Part shown: piece after piece, positions 32,729-34,307 of the stretch | Layout: the number at the start of each line of letters is the position of its first letter | How positions within the stretch are numbered: the stretch's first letter is position 1 | Source: Hyphomicrobiales bacterium | Lineage (GTDB): Bacteria; Pseudomonadota; Alphaproteobacteria; Rhizobiales; Xanthobacteraceae | DNA: 34,307 bases | Assembly: GCA_017305595.1 (NCBI GenBank) | Contig: JAFKKL010000054.1 | Span: forward strand, 1 to 34,307 | Direction: 5' to 3' | The notes under the pieces: generated by a model | Database searches by the model: none | The model's input: only the letters and a program-made list of their open reading frames with translations | What the model was told of the DNA's origin: nothing | Made by a program: the position numbers and the translations under genes

Positions 32729-33505
32729 ATGGCCGACGATCTGCGCCTCGATGGAAAGGTTGCCCTCATCACCGGCGCCGCCGGTGAAATCGGAACCGCG
32801 ACCATGCAATTGCTCGCCAAAAGGGGCGCTCGCATTATCGCAGTCGATCGTAACGAAGCGCAGTTGCAGCGCGCGGTGGCGACGCTTCCCACTGAGACGC
32901 GCGCCCTCGCCGTCACCGCGGACGTCACCCGCGAAGACGATGTCGCCGCTTACGTCCGTCGTGCCGTCGAGGCCGCCGGCACCATCGACGTGTTTTTCAA
33001 CAATGCGGGTATCGAGGGCGCGGTCGCGCCGATCCAGGACTACACGCTCGAAAACTTCCGCCGCGTGCTGGACGTCAATGTCGTCGGCGTCTTCCTCGGC
33101 ATCAAGCATATCCTGCCGATCATGCTGAAGGCCGACAGCGGCAGCATCGTCAACACCGCCTCGATCGCCGGCCTGATCGGATCGCCGCACATCGCGGTCT
33201 ACAGCGCCAGCAAGCACGCGGTAATCGGCCTGACCAAGAGCGTGGCGATGGAATGCTCGACGACGCGCGTGCGGGTCAATTGCGTCTGTCCGGGCCTGAT
33301 CCAGAGCCGGATGCTGTCCGCCATCTTCGAGGGGCGCAACCCGAACGCCCGCGCCGATTCCGAGAAAGTCCTCGCCCGGATTCCAGCGCATCGGCTCGGC
33401 CTTCCCGCCGAGGTGGCCCAGACCGTCGCCTTCCTGGCCTCCGACGCCGCGAGCTACATCAGCGGGTCAGCATATACCGTTGATGGCGGTCGAACAGCAG
33501 GTTAG
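32729..33505 (+). CDS. SDR family NAD(P)-dependent oxidoreductase
   Basis: Classical short-chain dehydrogenase/reductase of 258 residues. The cofactor motif is TGAAGEIG (residues 15-22), followed by NNAG (91-94). The catalytic set is N117 (DVNVVG), S145, Y158 and K162 (YSASK). An acidic residue ends beta2 (AVDRNE), favouring NAD over NADP. The C-terminal GSAYTVDGG motif is typical of FabG-like and alcohol-oxidising SDRs. Substrate is unknown. ATG 32729 has GGAAGGA upstream (32712-32718). An esterase gene starts 57 bp downstream in the same direction, so the two may form a catabolic pair acting on an ester and its alcohol (inference). Confidence 0.93.
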   Translation: MADDLRLDGKVALITGAAGEIGTATMQLLAKRGARIIAVDRNEAQLQRAVATLPTETRALAVTADVTREDDVAAYVRRAVEAAGTIDVFFNNAGIEGAVAPIQDYTLENFRRVLDVNVVGVFLGIKHILPIMLKADSGSIVNTASIAGLIGSPHIAVYSASKHAVIGLTKSVAMECSTTRVRVNCVCPGLIQSRMLSAIFEGRNPNARADSEKVLARIPAHRLGLPAEVAQTVAFLASDAASYISGSAYTVDGGRTAG

Positions 33506-33562
33506 CTCTGTCTTCTCATGTTTCACTTCGCCTGATTTACATTCTCGAACGAGGACTTTCGA

Positions 33563-34307
33563 ATGCCCGTAACGCTCGATCAGGATGCCGCCGCCGTTTT
33601 GAAGGCTTTTCGCGACGCCGGCCGCCCGCCTTACGAAACGCTGACGCCGCCGGAAGCGCGCGAGCTTTATCTGAAAGGCTGCGAGGCCGCGCGTCCCGAA
33701 ACGCCGGAACTGGCATCGGTGAAGCCGCTCGATGCCACCGGTCCCCACGGCGCTATTCCGATGCGGGTGTATCGACCCAAGACATTGCGAGAAAACAACG
33801 GACGCGCGCCGTGCCTGATCTTCTATCATGGCGGCGGCTGGGTGATCGGCGATCTCGACTCTCATGACGCAGTCTGCCGCACCCTCGCCCACGAAGGTCA
33901 GTTGCTGTTGATCGCGGTGGACTACCGGCTCAGTCCCGAGCACAAGTTCCCGACCGCCGTGGACGATGCCATCGCGGCCGCGCAATGGATCGCGGCGAAC
34001 GCCGACAGCCTCGGCATCGACCCGGCACGACTGATGGTCGGCGGCGACAGCGCCGGCGGCAACCTCTCGGCCGTGGTGGCGCTGAACGCGCGAGAACACG
34101 GACCGACAATCGCGGGTCAGGTGCTGATCTATCCGGCCACCGATTTCCGCATGTCGCATCCCTCGCATAGCGAGCCGGAGACCAGTTGCCTGCTCACCCA
34201 CTCGGTGATCCGCTGGTTCCGCGACCAGTATTTCAACACCCTCGCCGACGGCGACGGCTGGCGGGCCTCACCCGCGCGCGCGGAAACCCTCAAGGGCCTG
34301 CCGCCGG
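33563..34307 (+). CDS. Alpha/beta hydrolase, hormone-sensitive lipase family (truncated by window edge)
   Basis: N-terminal 248 residues of an esterase/lipase; the gene continues past the window. The oxyanion-hole motif HGGGW (89-93), YRLSPEHKFP (121-130) and the nucleophile elbow GDSAGG with S163 (161-166) identify the HSL family (bacterial class IV esterases), which hydrolyse short-chain esters. The Asp and His of the triad would lie beyond the edge. ATG 33563 has GAGGA eight bases upstream (33550-33554). It follows the SDR gene closely. The frame is open to the last base of the window. Confidence 0.93.
   Translation, partial: MPVTLDQDAAAVLKAFRDAGRPPYETLTPPEARELYLKGCEAARPETPELASVKPLDATGPHGAIPMRVYRPKTLRENNGRAPCLIFYHGGGWVIGDLDSHDAVCRTLAHEGQLLLIAVDYRLSPEHKFPTAVDDAIAAAQWIAANADSLGIDPARLMVGGDSAGGNLSAVVALNAREHGPTIAGQVLIYPATDFRMSHPSHSEPETSCLLTHSVIRWFRDQYFNTLADGDGWRASPARAETLKGLPP

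Noticed and set aside
33467-34201. Minus-strand open frame of 244 codons over the esterase gene
   Set aside because: Shadow of the HSL-family esterase, whose HGGGW and GDSAGG motifs are clear on the plus strand.

Overview
The window looks like chromosomal core sequence from a high-GC alphaproteobacterium of the Bradyrhizobium/Rhodopseudomonas/Afipia group (Nitrobacteraceae). The lineage call rests on gene order (rne / amiC-mrcA-prfB; aroQ-accB-accC followed further on by aat and a DUF2155 gene), on protein similarity recalled from that group, on a CtrA-type TTAA-N7-TTAAC box, and on a GTCAT...ATCCAT palindromic intergenic element that I recognise from it. No database search was run. I saw no tRNA, rRNA, CRISPR array, insertion sequence or prophage.

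Layout, left to right. 1-5.8 kb: the 3' end of tyrS, an MFS transporter, and on the minus strand a very large AsmA/YhdP-like (DUF3971) envelope protein. 5.8-8.1 kb: a Bcp-type peroxiredoxin with a histone-H1-like Lys/Ala-rich tail, then a membrane-anchored M23 peptidase. 8.1-12.2 kb: a NodU/TobZ-type carbamoyltransferase that overlaps, tail to tail, an EamA transporter, then a 3-hydroxyisobutyrate-dehydrogenase-like reductase. 12.2-17.4 kb (minus): a cell-wall block amiC-mrcA with prfB behind it. 17.4-18.1 kb: a 712-bp non-coding stretch with a perfect CtrA box in front of amiC and the leader of rne. 18.1-21.3 kb: RNase E with a large His/Asp-rich insert in its S1 domain. 21.3-24.9 kb: a paired palindromic repeat, an aminotransferase (minus), then a periplasmic M48 protease plus a ScsC-like DsbA thiol oxidoreductase in tandem. 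25.2-27.6 kb: aroQ-accB-accC. 27.6-30.8 kb: a translationally coupled three-gene phosphorelay (CHASE3 histidine kinase, CheY-like regulator, receiver-HisKA_2 kinase) sitting between accC and aat. 30.8-34.3 kb: aat, the DUF2155 protein (minus), an SDR dehydrogenase and a truncated HSL-family esterase.

The most striking observation is in prfB. The classical programmed +1 frameshift site is perfectly kept (AGGAGG, CAU, CUU UGA C), but about 76 nt of the coding sequence appear to be missing 74 bp further on. The reading frame is broken so that the upstream frame stops at a UGA overlapping an AUG that opens the rest of RF2 (ATGA). Because RF2 should be essential, this is either a sequence or assembly error or a real and unusual split RF2. 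The other items worth a second look are the histone-tailed single-cysteine peroxiredoxin, the compact three-gene phosphorelay, the CtrA box on the cell-wall amidase, the M48-DsbA pairing (likely outer-membrane disulfide quality control), and the His/Asp-rich insert of RNase E.
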